This document shows, one piece after another, positions 32,567-43,292 of a stretch of DNA of 64,000 bases. The position numbers and the translations under genes are program-made. The notes beneath the pieces are model-generated. The model was not told the DNA's origin and did not search any database. It saw only the letters and a program-made list of their open reading frames with translations. Source of the DNA: Prorocentrum cordatum (lineage: Eukaryota; Sar; Dinophyceae; Prorocentrales; Prorocentraceae); the NCBI GenBank assembly GCA_963575745.1, contig CAUYUJ010015761.1, positions 247,892 to 311,891 on the forward strand. Reading direction: 5' to 3'. Every line of letters begins with the position of its first letter. Position 1 is the stretch's first letter.

Positions 32567-32971
32567 CATTCTCCGGAAAAGCGGCAACTGTCTGGAATTT
32601 CGCAGGGGTGCCCATTGTCGTCTTATCTTTTCGTCATGGTGATGTCGGTACTACTGGAAGGCGCCATCAACCACTTGGACGATATGAGGAGGGAGGCGCA
32701 TGATACAGGTGTTTTGTCAGTATTGCATTACGCCGATGACACACTTCTGATTGGGAGCCATCAGTCCCATATACAACGACTTCTGGATGAATTAGCAGCA
32801 GCAGGAGCCCGGGTGGGCATGGAGCTATACTGGGACAAGCTCAAGCTGCTGGGAATCAATTGCGACGTTGACATTCGGACCCCGTCAGGAGCAACTCTTT
32901 CTAATTCTGACCGCCTTCGTGGCGAACTCATCCGGCGCATAGGAGTCGTTTGGGGGGTCTTCCAGACTTGA
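32567..32971 (+). pseudogene. LINE reverse transcriptase, catalytic palm (YADD) and thumb
   Basis: The frame carries motif B (QLSGISQGCPLSSYLFVMVM), the catalytic box LSVLHYADDTLLIGSHQSH, and the following DKLKLLGI block. It runs to a stop at 32971. Both palm aspartates and the GCPLSS glycine are intact, so the domain decayed by indels and not by loss of catalytic residues. Confidence 0.9.
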
Positions 32972-33443
32972 AAGAGCATGGAAGCACACGTCAATCTCTA
33001 GATCAAGGAAGCTCGACATTCTTCAAGCGATGGTAACGAGCAAGATGATGAATATAATTTGGGTTCTGCGTGACTGAATACATCAGAGAGGCGGCGCTTC
33101 GATGGTTTCCAAGCAGGATGCCTCAGAGGGATCCTGAACACCGCCCCGGCATATTCTTCGCGCGTCTCGAGCAAGAGCGTCCTCGAGGCAGCCGGCCTGG
33201 CCGCGTGCATACAGCGCGCAGCGGTTGAGACACCAACCTACATGGTATGGGAAGTTGGGGAGGGCCGACGACCACGGCATTCTGAGGGAGCTGGCCATGC
33301 AACTGGGGACAATGTTGCCTGCTGCGGCGCAACTCCACAGGAGGAGAGGCCGGCCGAGGAGCGCTTGGGCCACGCGTTTATATCAGAAAGTTCACGGTTT
33401 TTTTTCGGTCCAACGAGATGTTGTGTGCTTGCGTACAAGATGA
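32972..33443 (+). pseudogene. LINE C-terminal region
   Basis: Frames in series give RAWKHTSISRSRKLDILQAM, then LNTSERRRFDGFQAGCLRGI and SKSVLEAAGLAACIQRAA, then HRRRGRPRSAWATRLYQKV. The arginine-rich F-x-x-x-C-L-R-x-I block and the later RRGRPR..WA block are usual downstream of the LINE reverse transcriptase. At least two further frame changes are present. Confidence 0.65.
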
Positions 33444-33894
33444 GCGTCGGTTGGGGGAGTTCCTCGAGAATAACATCAACGAGTTCTCATGCGTGCGAGC
33501 CCTGGCAGGCACTCCCACATATCAATTAATTCGGTGTCATTCACATTGTTTCTGTCTTCTCCCGTCTCGTCCCGTTTTCGCCCCGTTTTCCTCTTCCTTA
33601 CAATTCAAGCTGTGCTGCGCTTGTTTTCCCGCCCACGCGCAGGACGGCGTATGGCTTGAGCGAGTGAGTGAGTAATCTTAGGCGACGATTTCAAGGGGGA
33701 GATCCCCTCCACCTCTTGGTTACCAGCGTTGGTCATATGTCCCCCAACAGTGCTTGCACTCAAAGGTTCTTACCTGCAGTCTAAGTAGCTGGGCCCCAGT
33801 GGCGGTCCAGCCAGCTCGTCGCCGCCCGTCGCCGCCCGTCGCCACCGTCGCTGCTGGGCCCCAGTGGCGGTCCGGCTGGCTTGTCGCCGCTTGT
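33444..33894. other. Unassigned sequence with a short duplication
   Basis: CTGGGCCCCAGTGGCGGTCC occurs at about 33791 and 33857 with GTCGCCGCC repeats between. No gene was recognised. Confidence 0.5.
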
Positions 33895-34580
33895 CACAGC
33901 TTTACTTTGCAAGCACAGTGCTTTGCATTCCTTTGCAACTGCATTGAATTACAGTCGCATTGCATTGTTTTGCTTTGCATGGCTTCGCACTGCTCTGCAT
34001 TGCAACCAGTTGCAATCGCATTGCCTTGCATTGCTTTGCAATCGCATTGCATTGCAACCGCATTGCCTGCACTGTGTTGCATTGATTTGTATAGCTGCGC
34101 GAGTATTTGCATTGCTGTGCATTGCATTGTTTTGCATTACTTTGCGCTGCGTTGCTCAGCGTTGCTTTCAAATGTGTTGCGTTGCGTTGCGCAACTGTGC
34201 ATTACAACGCGACGCATTGCTTTGCAATGCGTCGCGTTGTAATACATTGCAATCGCGTTGATTTGCGTTGTTTTGCGATCGCCTTGCATTTCGATCGCAT
34301 TGCATTGCTTCGCATGGCTCTATATTGCTTTGCATTGCAGTCGCATTGCTTTGAATTGCGTTGCATGGTTTTGCAACCGAATTGCTGTGCTATTGCTTTA
34401 TATTGATTTGCATTGTTTTGCACAGGTTTGTATTGCGTTGCGTTGATTTGCATTGCGTTACACTGCAAAGCAGCGCAAAGCATGGCAAAGCAGTGCAAAG
34501 CATGAATTGTCATTGCTTTGCGTTGCTTTGCACTGCGCTGCACTGCTAGGAGGTGTTGTGCACTGTATTGCATGACTTTG
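33895..34580. repeat. Degenerate (TTGCA)n pentamer repeat (~690 bp)
   Basis: TTTGCATTGC, GCATTGCAATCGCATTG and similar words run in 5-bp register, with some inverted GCAAAGCA words near 34465-34505. Confidence 0.85.
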
Positions 34581-34800
34581 CATTGTTTTGCCCTGTTCCC
34601 TACCTAGGTTCTGCATAGAAAAATTCTTACTCGCTTGGCTTAAAGGGGCCGGGCAGTGCAAACCGCCCCGGGCGGTTCCCCCAGTCCCCTGGGAGCCAAG
34701 CAAAAGCAACAGCAAAGATAAAAACAAACGCGCGGTTCCCCCTCAGTTGCGCTCCCTAGGTGCCAAGCAAAAGCAAAAGCAAAAGTGAAGGCAAAAGAGA
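34581..34800. other. Unassigned interval with (CAAAAG)-like words
   Basis: AGCAAAAGCAAAAGCAAAAG-type words at 34697-34800. No coding content. Confidence 0.5.
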
Positions 34801-35092
34801 AGGCAAAGCAAAAGCATAGCATGGTATCGCATAGCATAGCATAGCATAGCGCAGCATAGCATAGCATATGATAGCATAGCATAGCCTAGCCTAGCCTAGC
34901 CCAGCATAGCATTGTGCAGCATAGCATAGCATAGCATAGCATAGCATAGATTAGCATAGCATAGCATTGCGCAGCATAGCATAGCATAGCATAGCATAGC
35001 ATAACATAGCATAGCATAGCATAGATTAGCATAGCATAGCATAGCATAGCAGAGCAGAGCATAGCAGAGCAGAGCATAGCATAGCATGTACT
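34801..35092. repeat. (ATAGC)n pentamer repeat
   Basis: AGCATAGCATAGCATAGC with few interruptions (CTAGC, GATTAGC, GCAGC). Confidence 0.95.
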
Positions 35093-35224
35093 TATATATG
35101 TGTGTGTGTGCGCACGTATGTTCCATGCATGTTGTCCGTCTGTGGGCCATCTTGAGCCCTTAATGGGGCAACTTGAGCCCTTAGGATTCACCAAGGTTTC
35201 GCACATAGTACCGGCCGGGAGACA

Positions 35225-35397
35225 TGAAACCCGATGTAGATTTAGATGTGAGTCTCGCTGTTGATGTAGATGTAGATGTAGATGCAGGTGTAGATGTAGC
35301 TGTAGCTGTAGGTGTAGATGTAGATGTAGGTCTAGATGTAGATGTAGGTGTCGATGTAGATGTAGGTGCATATATATATATATATAGATGTAGATGT
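35225..35397. repeat. (GATGTA)n hexamer repeat
   Basis: GATGTAGATGTAGATGTAG and GGTGTAGATGTAG variants, ending in a short TA run at 35370-35387. Confidence 0.93.
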
Positions 35398-35517
35398 AAA
35401 GAACTCCCCAGTGCCCCGCCCTCATCTCCGTGCCTGCTTGCTTTTGCTGCTGTCTCGGCGACTTGCTGCCTGCTTCTGCTGCTGCTTCACTTACGGCGTG
35501 GCGTCGGCGGTTCTGGC
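35398..35517. other. Short unassigned interval
   Basis: CTGCTG-rich, no recognised content. Confidence 0.4.
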
Positions 35518-35858
<341 letters not shown>

Positions 35859-35980
35859 TTACTGCTACAACTACGACGATGAGGAGAAGGAGGACGGCGC
35901 TTACCGCTCCTACTAATGCTGCTTTCCTAGAGGCTCCAACTCCTAGGTAGGGTCGCACTGGGATAATTTTGAATTGCGTT

Positions 35981-36007
35981 GCCGTGCTTTGCATTGCAAA
36001 GCACGGC
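35981..36007. repeat. 27-bp perfect hairpin
   Basis: A 13-bp stem GCCGTGCTTTGCA with its complement around a single T. It lies in TTGCA-type pentamer DNA. Confidence 0.8.
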
Positions 36008-36055
36008 TTTGCATTGCTTTACGCCACACTGATGACACGATATGGATTGCACCAC

Positions 36056-36087
36056 CTAGATTGTGCCACATTGATTGCACAATCTAG
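36056..36087. repeat. Perfect 11-bp stem with 10-nt loop
   Basis: CTAGATTGTGC (36056-36066) pairs with GCACAATCTAG (36077-36087). Not followed by a T run, so not read as a terminator. Confidence 0.75.
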
Positions 36088-36119
36088 AGAACACCGCAAA
36101 TATTATAGGGAGCCACTGA

Positions 36120-36668
36120 TTGTGGTCCACGCTGGCTAACATGATGCTACATGGATATGTCTTGAAACAGCTGGGAACTGTCGAAGAAAATAATCAAACT
36201 GTCAGTTGCTGGGTATGGTTCGATGTGGCGTCAAATCCAAATATTCCGGGACTCTTTGGACAATGGATCATGCGATTCAATTCCGTTATCAGATTATCAA
36301 GCGACATCACTTCAGAGTCCCCCGGGCAGCAGCTCGCCAGACTCAGTCTGGCACTGCTTGTGAAGTGCCCAAGAGTTGCAGATAAGAGAATGGAACTCAT
36401 CGGTCCAGCCATCATCCATGCGTCAGAGTCGGCCGATCTCCCAGACGCTGAGGAAGTATTGCTCTTCACTGCACGGTTGTTTGAGCATCCAGGTGACGTA
36501 CTACCACGCCAACGGCAGGGAGGACGTACACATAGCAGTGTGGCCCGAGAGGTTTCTGAAGGTTCACTTGTGGCACCAGGGACTCGTGGACGGCGAAAAC
36601 CTCGTGGGCACGGATCCTGTTCTGGGGAGTGGAGCTCCGCAGGCCCTCAAGGAGATGTGTGCAGTTAA
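36120..36668 (+). CDS. Unrecognised ORF of about 180 residues
   Basis: The first ~125 residues have normal composition, for example VSCWVWFDVASNPNIPGLFG and QQLARLSLALLVKCPRVADK. Beyond that the frame becomes Arg/Gly/Ser-rich. A neighbouring frame from about 36470 continues with VTYYHANGREDVHIAVWPER and FLKVHLWHQGLVDGENLVGT. The pair may therefore be one coding region broken by an indel near 36490. It precedes an RNase H remnant and could be the middle part of the same retroelement. No domain was recognised. Confidence 0.3.
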   Translation: MWSTLANMMLHGYVLKQLGTVEENNQTVSCWVWFDVASNPNIPGLFGQWIMRFNSVIRLSSDITSESPGQQLARLSLALLVKCPRVADKRMELIGPAIIHASESADLPDAEEVLLFTARLFEHPGDVLPRQRQGGRTHSSVAREVSEGSLVAPGTRGRRKPRGHGSCSGEWSSAGPQGDVCS

Positions 36669-36692
36669 AGCCTGGAGTCTCGGGAGCTGTGC

Positions 36693-37545
36693 TTGGTTGG
36701 CGGCACAGTACAGGCCCCAATTCGTCAGACGCCTCAGACAGGAGAAGTTTGGGCCCTTGCGATGATGGCTCAGAATCTTTCAGGGTCCACGTCGGGCTAC
36801 TCCGACTGCCTTCGTGAAACCTCTCGTCCTTGCAGTCCGCAACTCAGCTACGACAGTACACATGCGGGCACGATAATAACTGCGCAGCCTGCTTGCGTGT
36901 CTTAGGCCCGCAAACGGGAAATGCATGTTACATACGCTACAGGTTTAGCACCCCAGCTGCGCTTAGAGGAGTTTGGTAACGACGCTGCAGATCATGCAGC
37001 GAAGCACGCCATCCCGTTTCACCCACTGGGTTCGAAGGTGAACGTTGCCAAGGCCGTTTGCCGCCCAGCCATCCGTCTGCTGCCATTCTGGCCAGCGCTG
37101 GATCTGCAAGGCTGCCCGCTGGCCCATAGCAAGCCAGCTTCAAAGTCCATGGCCAGGAAAAGTGTTCACCACGACTGGAAGTGACGCACATTCTGCTGGA
37201 GGTGCAGAATGTGCCTGAAGATTCGCAGGCAAGCTAAATTCATGCTTGTCGAATCGACCATGCCCTCGTCTGAAGGTTGTTCTGGCTCCGTTCCTCCCGA
37301 GTTGAGTGCAGTCGCCTCCATCCATATGTTCCGTATTACGTTCGTTGCAGTGCTCGGATGGTTCGGGTTTGTTCGTGTGCGTGAGATGCAAAGCTATCAC
37401 GACCATGTGTCCTTTCAATGCTCTTGCGGAGGACTCAGGGCACGCCAAGAGAAACAACCCTGAGGTACAAAAATGCAGGATCCTCAAGGGCAAGCACCCC
37501 AGTAAGGACGGGGTGGCGCTTGGTGCACACCCTGCCGAATGAATT
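36693..37545 (+). pseudogene. Retroelement RNase H domain and C-terminal zinc ribbon (frameshifted)
   Basis: One frame gives TPQTGEVWALAMMAQNLSGS and TSGYSDC, matching the E and D strands of RNase H. A second frame from 36921 gives YATGLAPQLRLEEFGNDAAD and HAAKHAIPFHP, the terminal G-N-D-x-A-D-x-x-A-K motif. About 330 bp later a third frame has GSGLFVCVRCKAITTMCPF and ILKGKHPSKDG, resembling the CxxC ribbon and the K-G-K-H-P motif at the end of RNase H-bearing LINE proteins. RNase H removes the RNA strand during copying. Multiple frame changes mean the copy is dead. It is separate from the LINE at 29.9-33.4 kb or an unlinked piece of a related one. Confidence 0.55.
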
Positions 37546-37748
37546 AGTCGGCAGATATCGCCCATGCGGGAGTTTGATGCCCCAGGACAACCTGCGCGTG
37601 ACCACCCCGTCCCTGTTTTGAGACCTCGGGTGTGCTCCAGTGGAGAGGAGCACCAAAAAAATCTCGGCAGAGGCCCGGGCGCGGAACCGCAAAGGTCAAC
37701 GGAACGATGGTGGTGATGGTGATGAGGGTGAAGAAGGTGGGGCTAGAG
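37546..37748. other. Unassigned interval
   Basis: No recognised content between the RNase H remnant and the MITE. Confidence 0.4.
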
Positions 37749-37908
37749 TTAGGTCGGGCAAGTCCCCCTACAGGCCGATTGTGGACGATAAATAAAAAAG
37801 TCAAAACATATTAAAAGAAATACTCCAACATACTCACAGAATCGTCCCCGCACCATTTCTTGTGCTATTTTGGAATATTCCTCCTGTAGAGGGACAGGCC
37901 CGACTTAA
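37749..37908. mobile_element. MITE family A, copy 2 (160 bp)
   Basis: Left end TTAGGTCGGGCAAGTCCCCC, right end inverted: GGGACAGGCCCGACTTAA. Flanks GGCTAGAG (37741-37748) and AGCTAGAG (37909-37916) match at 7 of 8 positions, a target-site duplication. Confidence 0.9.
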
Positions 37909-38149
37909 AGCTAGAGGTGGAGATGGTGGATGGAGTGGGTGGATGAAAGGATGCGGCGGAGGAAGAGGAGGACGATGCCGACAACGACGTCGATAATGAG
38001 AGCTAGGAGCATTGTCAATATCCCATCAGCAACAAAGTTCGCCGACCCCTTGCGGATTCCTCTGCGTGTGGGATAGTCGTCCCTCCTCACACCCTTCCCA
38101 CGGGAGCCCCGATCGGCCGGTTTGGAATGGAGGGTCTCCCTGGGACGTT
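37909..38149. other. Unassigned interval
   Basis: Short GGA-rich part (37940-37975), otherwise no recognised content. Confidence 0.4.
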
Positions 38150-38375
38150 CGGTGGAGCGCCGTATGAGCGCGTGAGTGGCGTGCCGAATTGGGCGGGGGT
38201 GACGCATGCGAACTGTGCCAGCGGGACCTTCGGTGGAGTTCCCTATGGGGCCACCAAACGCGTGAATAGTGTGCCAAAATGACCGTGGGGGGCGCATGCG
38301 AACTGTGCCAGCACGACATGTGGTGGAACTCTCTACGGGGCCACGAAACGTGTGAGGGGTGCACCGAATGTGCAT
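38150..38375 (+). repeat. ~88-bp dispersed repeat family, two to three units
   Basis: GGACCTTCGGTGGAGTTCCC, GGGGCCACCAAACGCGTG, GTGTGCCAAAATG and GGGCGCATGCGAACTGTGCC recur. Confidence 0.85.
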
Positions 38376-39500
38376 GCACCCAGATCATATCCCACAGGAC
38401 GAGTTCTTGATCATTTTAAGCCGCCCTGCGTCGGGTGAGCCTGGTATTCCACGGAACCGCCATTGGGTTCAAGTGCCAGCGGCTCACGCGCCTCCTGTGC
38501 CCCGCCGAGCTGAACAGACTCGAGAATGATTCCCAAGAACTTTTCTGCTGCGCTGCCCGCGGCTTGGCCACTTGCTGGGCCTGCGCGCCAAGGGACTGGC
38601 GAGACTGGGCGCTGGCTTCGGGCGGACGGCGTGCCTCGCGGTCGTGCAGTCCGCCGTGGTGCCTCGCGGTGCTCGTCGGCTCCCTGGCCATCCGCTCCAC
38701 GGCAGCTCTCTCCTCGCTGTTTTCTCAGGTCCTGCATGTGTGAAGGGGAACTGGGACACACAAATAAGTACACACAAATAAAAATATTCCCCATATTCTC
38801 CCATACTTTCTGGGTTTCTGTCTTCCCCCCCACTTCCCATATTTTCCCATTTTTTCTGGGGATCGCCGATTGATTGTGTCTGTGTGTGTGTGTTTTTCCT
38901 CTCCTGCACGTGTGCGTGGTGGCCTTCGGCTTCTTCCTCGCGGCAGGCGCGCCGAGGCCCTGGCCAGCCCTCGCCCACCGCTCAGGTGCACGACCGGGCA
39001 GGCAAGCGGAGCGCAGAGGCGGGGCTGGGGAGGGGGACAGGAGAGCAGGGCAGGGGGGGGGGGGAGAGCAGCGAGGAGGAGGTGACGCGCGTTGCCCTCC
39101 TCGACACGAGGACCCAACCCCACAGGAAGATCTCCCTGCGGCATCCCGCGGGCGGGATCGATCCGCGAGGGCCCTGGGGCCAGGACGCCCGTCGAGACCT
39201 TCCGGTCGCGAGGCCAGCACACCCGGGGAGAACGGGGCGGAGGCCGTCGAGGAGGAGCCTGCCCACCGAGGGCCCCGCCCGTGACGTGGCCGTCCCCGGC
39301 GCCCACGTCCAGCAGCCTCGCGAAGCGGGGGGCGCCCGCGCAGTGGCCGCCGAACGACCGCCGCAGCAGCAGCTCGGCCTGCCGGGCGGAGAAGACGTGC
39401 ATGTGGCAGCGGCCGAGGTACCTTCCGCCGCGGCGGTGGGCGGCTGCAGGAGGCGGGGCGAGGCAGGGCGAGGTGCACTCGTTTGCGGGGCGATGTCTGG
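38376..39500. other. Unassigned GC-rich region
   Basis: CCCATATTCTCCCATA and CCCATATTTTCCCATT form a local duplication at 38789-38853, followed by a short TG run at 38878-38893. GC-rich frames on both strands carry no recognised domain. Confidence 0.4.
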
Positions 39501-39535
39501 AGAGGAGGAGGAGGAGGAGGAGGAGGAGGAGGAAT
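39501..39535. repeat. (GGA)n microsatellite
   Basis: Eleven or so GAG units. Confidence 0.95.
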
Positions 39536-39569
39536 TCCGAAGTACAACAGCAGCACAGCGACAAAAAAA

Positions 39570-39609
39570 CACAACCACAACCACAACCACAACAACAACA
39601 ACCACCACG

Positions 39610-39685
<76 letters not shown>

Positions 39686-39766
39686 CCACAACCACAACCA
39701 CAACCACAACCACAACCACAACCACAACCACAACCACAACCACAACCACAACCACAACAATCATCT
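39570..39766. repeat. (CAA)n/(CAACCA)n compound microsatellite
   Basis: Blocks of CAACCA flank a pure CAA block of about 85 bp; it heads the first module of the 39.5-45 kb mosaic. Confidence 0.97.
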
Positions 39767-39890
39767 TAACTCTGTTCGCTCTTACTGGCACGCGTGTCTT
39801 GCATTCCGTATTCCCCAACCCTCGATACCAGCCCACTTCGTCTTCGATTGCACCCCATTTCGGGGGGGAATCTCTTCCATGTCGACCACT
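39767..39890. repeat. (CAA)-linked module L, copy 1
   Basis: Shared words follow the CAA tract: CGCTCTTACTGGCACGCGTG, CCCTCGATACC and TCGTCTTCGATTGCACC. Related copies lie at 42525-42660, 44091-44245 and 44940-45030. Confidence 0.7.
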
Positions 39891-39894
39891 GACT

Positions 39895-40460
39895 GAAGTG
39901 CGAGGAAGTCTCGAGCGAGAGCGCCGTTCCTAAGTTCGGGGGCCTCTCTGGCCAGGGGCTCTCGGACTACCTGTGGAGAAATATCGAACGAGAACCCTTG
40001 TCGCCGTGTCCGGGCCTCAACCAACTTGTCTAAATTACGAGAAAGTCTCGAGCGAGAGCGCCGTTCATGAGTTCGGGGGCCTTCTTGGCCAGGGGCTCTC
40101 GAAACAAACCGTGAGGAAGTATCGAGCAGGAGCCCTTGTCGTCGTGGCTGGGCCTCCGCCAGCTTGATTGAATTGCGAGGAAGTCTCGAGCGAGAGCGCC
40201 GCTCCTGAGTTCGGGGGCCTCCCTGGCCAGGGTGTCTCGGGGTACATTGTGAGAAAGTGTCGAGCAGGAGCCCTAGTCGTCGTGGCTGGGCATCCGCCAA
40301 CTTGATTGAATTGCGAAGAAGTCTCGAGCGAGAGCGCCGCTCATGAGTTCGAGGGCCTTTCTGGCCAGGGTGTCTCGGAGTAAATTGTGAAGAAATATCG
40401 AGCGGGAGCCGTTTTTGTCGTAGCTGGGCCTCCAACGGCCCACATTTACATTCAAGCCAA
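39895..40460. repeat. 138-bp tandem repeat, about four units
   Basis: GTCTCGAGCGAGAGCGCCG falls at 39908, 40045, 40183 and 40321 (spacing 137-138). A weaker half-unit word (ATCGAGCAGGAGCCCTTGTC) lies midway, so each unit looks like a dimer of ~69-bp halves. A second array is at 44255-44670. Confidence 0.93.
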
Positions 40461-40564
40461 CGCTCGAGCGGGAGCCTCGTTATCAGAGAAAATGTAGCCG
40501 GCGTCGAGGCGAGAGCGCGCCGAACCGCTTCTGGTGACCATCAATAATATGCTTCATAATGAAT

Positions 40565-40783
<219 letters not shown>

Positions 40784-41542
40784 CTAGCACGTGGGGACAC
40801 ACCGTTCTCACCAGTGCCAGGGTTTTCATAGGAGGCGGGCAATACCCCCACTTTGTGGGGGGGCCGGTTCAAGCTCTACCAAATTTCCAAACGACTCTTC
40901 GCCACCACCCACACCCAGCTTCCCGCCCTATGACGTTCGGACACTTCACTTCGTGGCATGCGGACGACCGTGGCTACTATTCAGGGCCCCGCGGCCGACG
41001 ACGACGGCGTGCGCGCGCGAAGAAAAAACGAATGTGTCCCGCATGGTATTATTTGACAGGGATGATGGCCCTGGCAGGTGCGCAACCGTTGTTGCAGAAG
41101 TTCGAAAAAGTTGCTCGCAAAAGCCCGTTTGACAGAAATGATTAAAAAGTGTTGGGTTTCCTACGAATCCGCAAGAGCGCGCGGGATGAAATTTTGAATT
41201 TTTTGAAAAAAAAAAAACATTGGTTTTTTGATGTTTTTATGTTAAAATCGCTACGAACACTAAGGTTTTGGAAGGATTTCGTCTTGCGCGCGCGAATGTC
41301 CACTTTACCTTATTTTTGCAAGGGATTCTTGAAGTTTGGTTATGTTAGAACAAGAAATGTCAACTTTAGCTTATTTTTTGCAAGGGAAAACCGATCGTAA
41401 CAACACAACCGGATCTGGATGACATCGTTTTACCTGAGACTTCCTCACGAAAATGATGAAAATGAGGCTGCGGCCTAGGCGCGGCGGGGGGGCCATGCAC
41501 CAGGGGCCCCAACAATAATTATTCTTTAGAAGTAATAATGTT

Positions 41543-41545
<3 letters not shown>
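40784..41545 (+). repeat. Module C, copy 1, with a conserved short frame
   Basis: Nearly identical over its whole length to 43293-44055, 2511 bp downstream. It contains an open frame, TFGHFTSWHADDRGYY, then RRRRARAKKKRMCPAWYYLT and GMMALAGAQPLLQKFEKVAR, stopping near 41145. An AT-rich tail follows. It ends at an imperfect palindrome AACAATAATTATTCTT..AATAATGTT followed by (CAA)n. No family was recognised. Confidence 0.85.
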
Positions 41546-41573
<28 letters not shown>

Positions 41574-41574
41574 C
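41546..41574. repeat. (CAA)n microsatellite
   Basis: About nine CAA units heading module C copy 2. Confidence 0.95.
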
Positions 41575-42470
41575 ACTTTACCCGAACGCTCAGTGTTCTC
41601 ACCAGTGCCAGGGTTTTCATGCGACGCCAGCCAATACCCCCACTTTGTGGGGGGGCAGTGCAAGCTCTACCAAATATCCACACGACTCTTCGCCACCACC
41701 CACACCCAGCTTCCCGCCCTATGACGTTCGGACACTTCACTTCGTGGCCTGCGGACGACCGTGGCTACTACACTGGCGTGGAGTACACACCCACAGAAGT
41801 TGTTAGGACAGCGCGCGCGGGTAGAAATTTTGAAAAGTCGTGCAGGTGTTTTTCGAGGACCTACGGTGCGATTCGTGTGATTTTATGATGCGCGGTGCTA
41901 AAATTCTTAAGAAGCCCAATGGTTTTTGGAGATTTCGGCGTGCGCGCGCGAAGAAAAAACGAATGTGTCCCGCATGGTATTATTTGACAGGGATGATGGC
42001 CCTGGCAGGTGCGCAACCGTTGTCGCAGAAGTTCGAAAAAGTTGCTCGCAAAAGCCCGTTTGACAGAAATGTTTAAAAAGTGTTGGGTTTCCTACGAATC
42101 CGCAAGAGCGCGCGGGATGAGATTTTGACATTTTTTTGTTGAAAAACCATTGGTTTTTTGATGTTTTTATGTTAAAATCGCTCCGAACACTAAGCTTTTG
42201 GAAGGATTTCGTCTTGCGCGCGCGAATGTCCACTTTACCTTATTTTTTGCAAGGGATTCTTGAAATTTGATTATATTAGAACAAGAAATGTCATTTTATA
42301 GTGTTTTTTGCAAGGGAAAACGGATTACAACAAAACAACCGGATCTGGACCCCATCCACTTTTCTGAAGCTTTCGCGAAAAAATGATGAAAATGTAGCTG
42401 CGGCCTAGGCGCGGCGGGGGGGCCGTGCACCAGGGGTCCCAACAATAATTATTCTTTAGAATTAATAATG
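41575..42470 (+). repeat. Module C, copy 2 (variant with ~180-bp alternative segment)
   Basis: Shares the start (TCTCACCAGTGCCAGGGTTT) and the later part with copies 1 and 3. Where they have CAGGGCCCCGCGGCCGACG, this copy has a different segment (about 41770-41940). The AKKKRMCPAWYYLTGMMALA frame is identical. The tail ends at the same imperfect palindrome. Confidence 0.85.
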
Positions 42471-42524
42471 TTCAACAACTACCACCACCACCACCACCAC
42501 CACCACAACAACAACAACCATTTC
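42471..42524. repeat. (CAC)n/(CAA)n microsatellite
   Basis: CCACCACCACCACC followed by CAACAACAACAACC. Confidence 0.9.
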
Positions 42525-42844
42525 AAGACGTTTCGCCCCTACCTGCTCTGCTCACGTGCCAATCAATACGTACATCCCAAACCCTCGATACCCGCCATCG
42601 TCGTCTTCGATCGTAACCCCTTGGGGGTATGTATTCCTTGCCTGCCACGTGCATTTAGCGCAGCCCCTAAAACAAGGAAAAAGAGGACGGGTCGAAGGGG
42701 GAGGGAGAAGAATGGAGCACGAGAGAAATTAGCAGGAGGGGAGCAAGGAGCAGACAACAAATGGTTTAACCAGACGGGCAGATCGGATGGGCAGACCCAT
42801 AGCGGGCATGTTGGGAAGGCGAGCCCAGGCGACGAGGTCGAGCA
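42525..42844. repeat. Module L, copy 2, and unassigned flank
   Basis: CCCAAACCCTCGATACCCGC and TCGTCTTCGATCGTAACCCC match the other L modules to about 42640. The rest is purine-biased with no recognised content. Confidence 0.55.
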
Positions 42845-43130
42845 GGCGGGTTGCTGAAGCGTGGGTCCTGCATGAATCGCGAGGAAGTCTCGAGCGATAG
42901 CGCGATTCCCAAGTAAATCGTGAGAAAAGCCACAGCGAGAGCATGATTCCTGAGCGCCGAGGGCGCATCGTCTGAATAAATTGCGAGGGCGTCCCACGCG
43001 AGAGCGCAATGCGCGCATGAATTGTGAGGAAATCCCGCGCGAAAGCGCGATTTGGGAATAAATTGTGAAGAAGTATCCCGCGGGCCGTTGTTGTTGTAAC
43101 TCGGGGGCCAAGGGCCCAGTTTGAGCCTAG
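42845..43130. repeat. Diverged relatives of the 138-bp repeat
   Basis: TGAATCGCGAGGAAGTCTCG, AGCGCGATTC and AAATTGTGAAGAAGTATC words in irregular order, spaced about 45-70 bp. Confidence 0.55.
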
Positions 43131-43250
43131 AGTCGTTCCCTGATAAAAAAAACGGGTGCGAGCCCCAGGAGAAGCACTTCAAGTGACAAAAAAACGCAAT
43201 GGTCACCGGAGGGGGGGAATCAACAATAATTACTCTTGAGTAATGAGTTC

Positions 43251-43292
<42 letters not shown>
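43131..43292. repeat. Palindromic junction and (CAA)n
   Basis: CAACAATAATTACTCTTGAG with its partly inverted continuation at 43222-43250, then about 13 CAA units. Confidence 0.8.

Larger units (their letters stand above)
29850..33443 (+). mobile_element. Decayed non-LTR retrotransposon (LINE) split by a 73-bp tandem array
   Basis: Pieces of one LINE protein occur in the correct order on the plus strand: endonuclease end (about 30066-30250), linker (30412-30660 and 31770-31978), reverse transcriptase (31979-32971) and C-terminal part (32971-33443). The parts lie in several frames. The linker is divided by the 11-copy 73-bp repeat at 30911-31675. The 5' end is uncertain; 29850-30063 has an open frame (LFKKAEDKLLNQLRNTEPLP) whose relation to the element is unclear. 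No target duplication or tail was identified. Confidence 0.75.
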
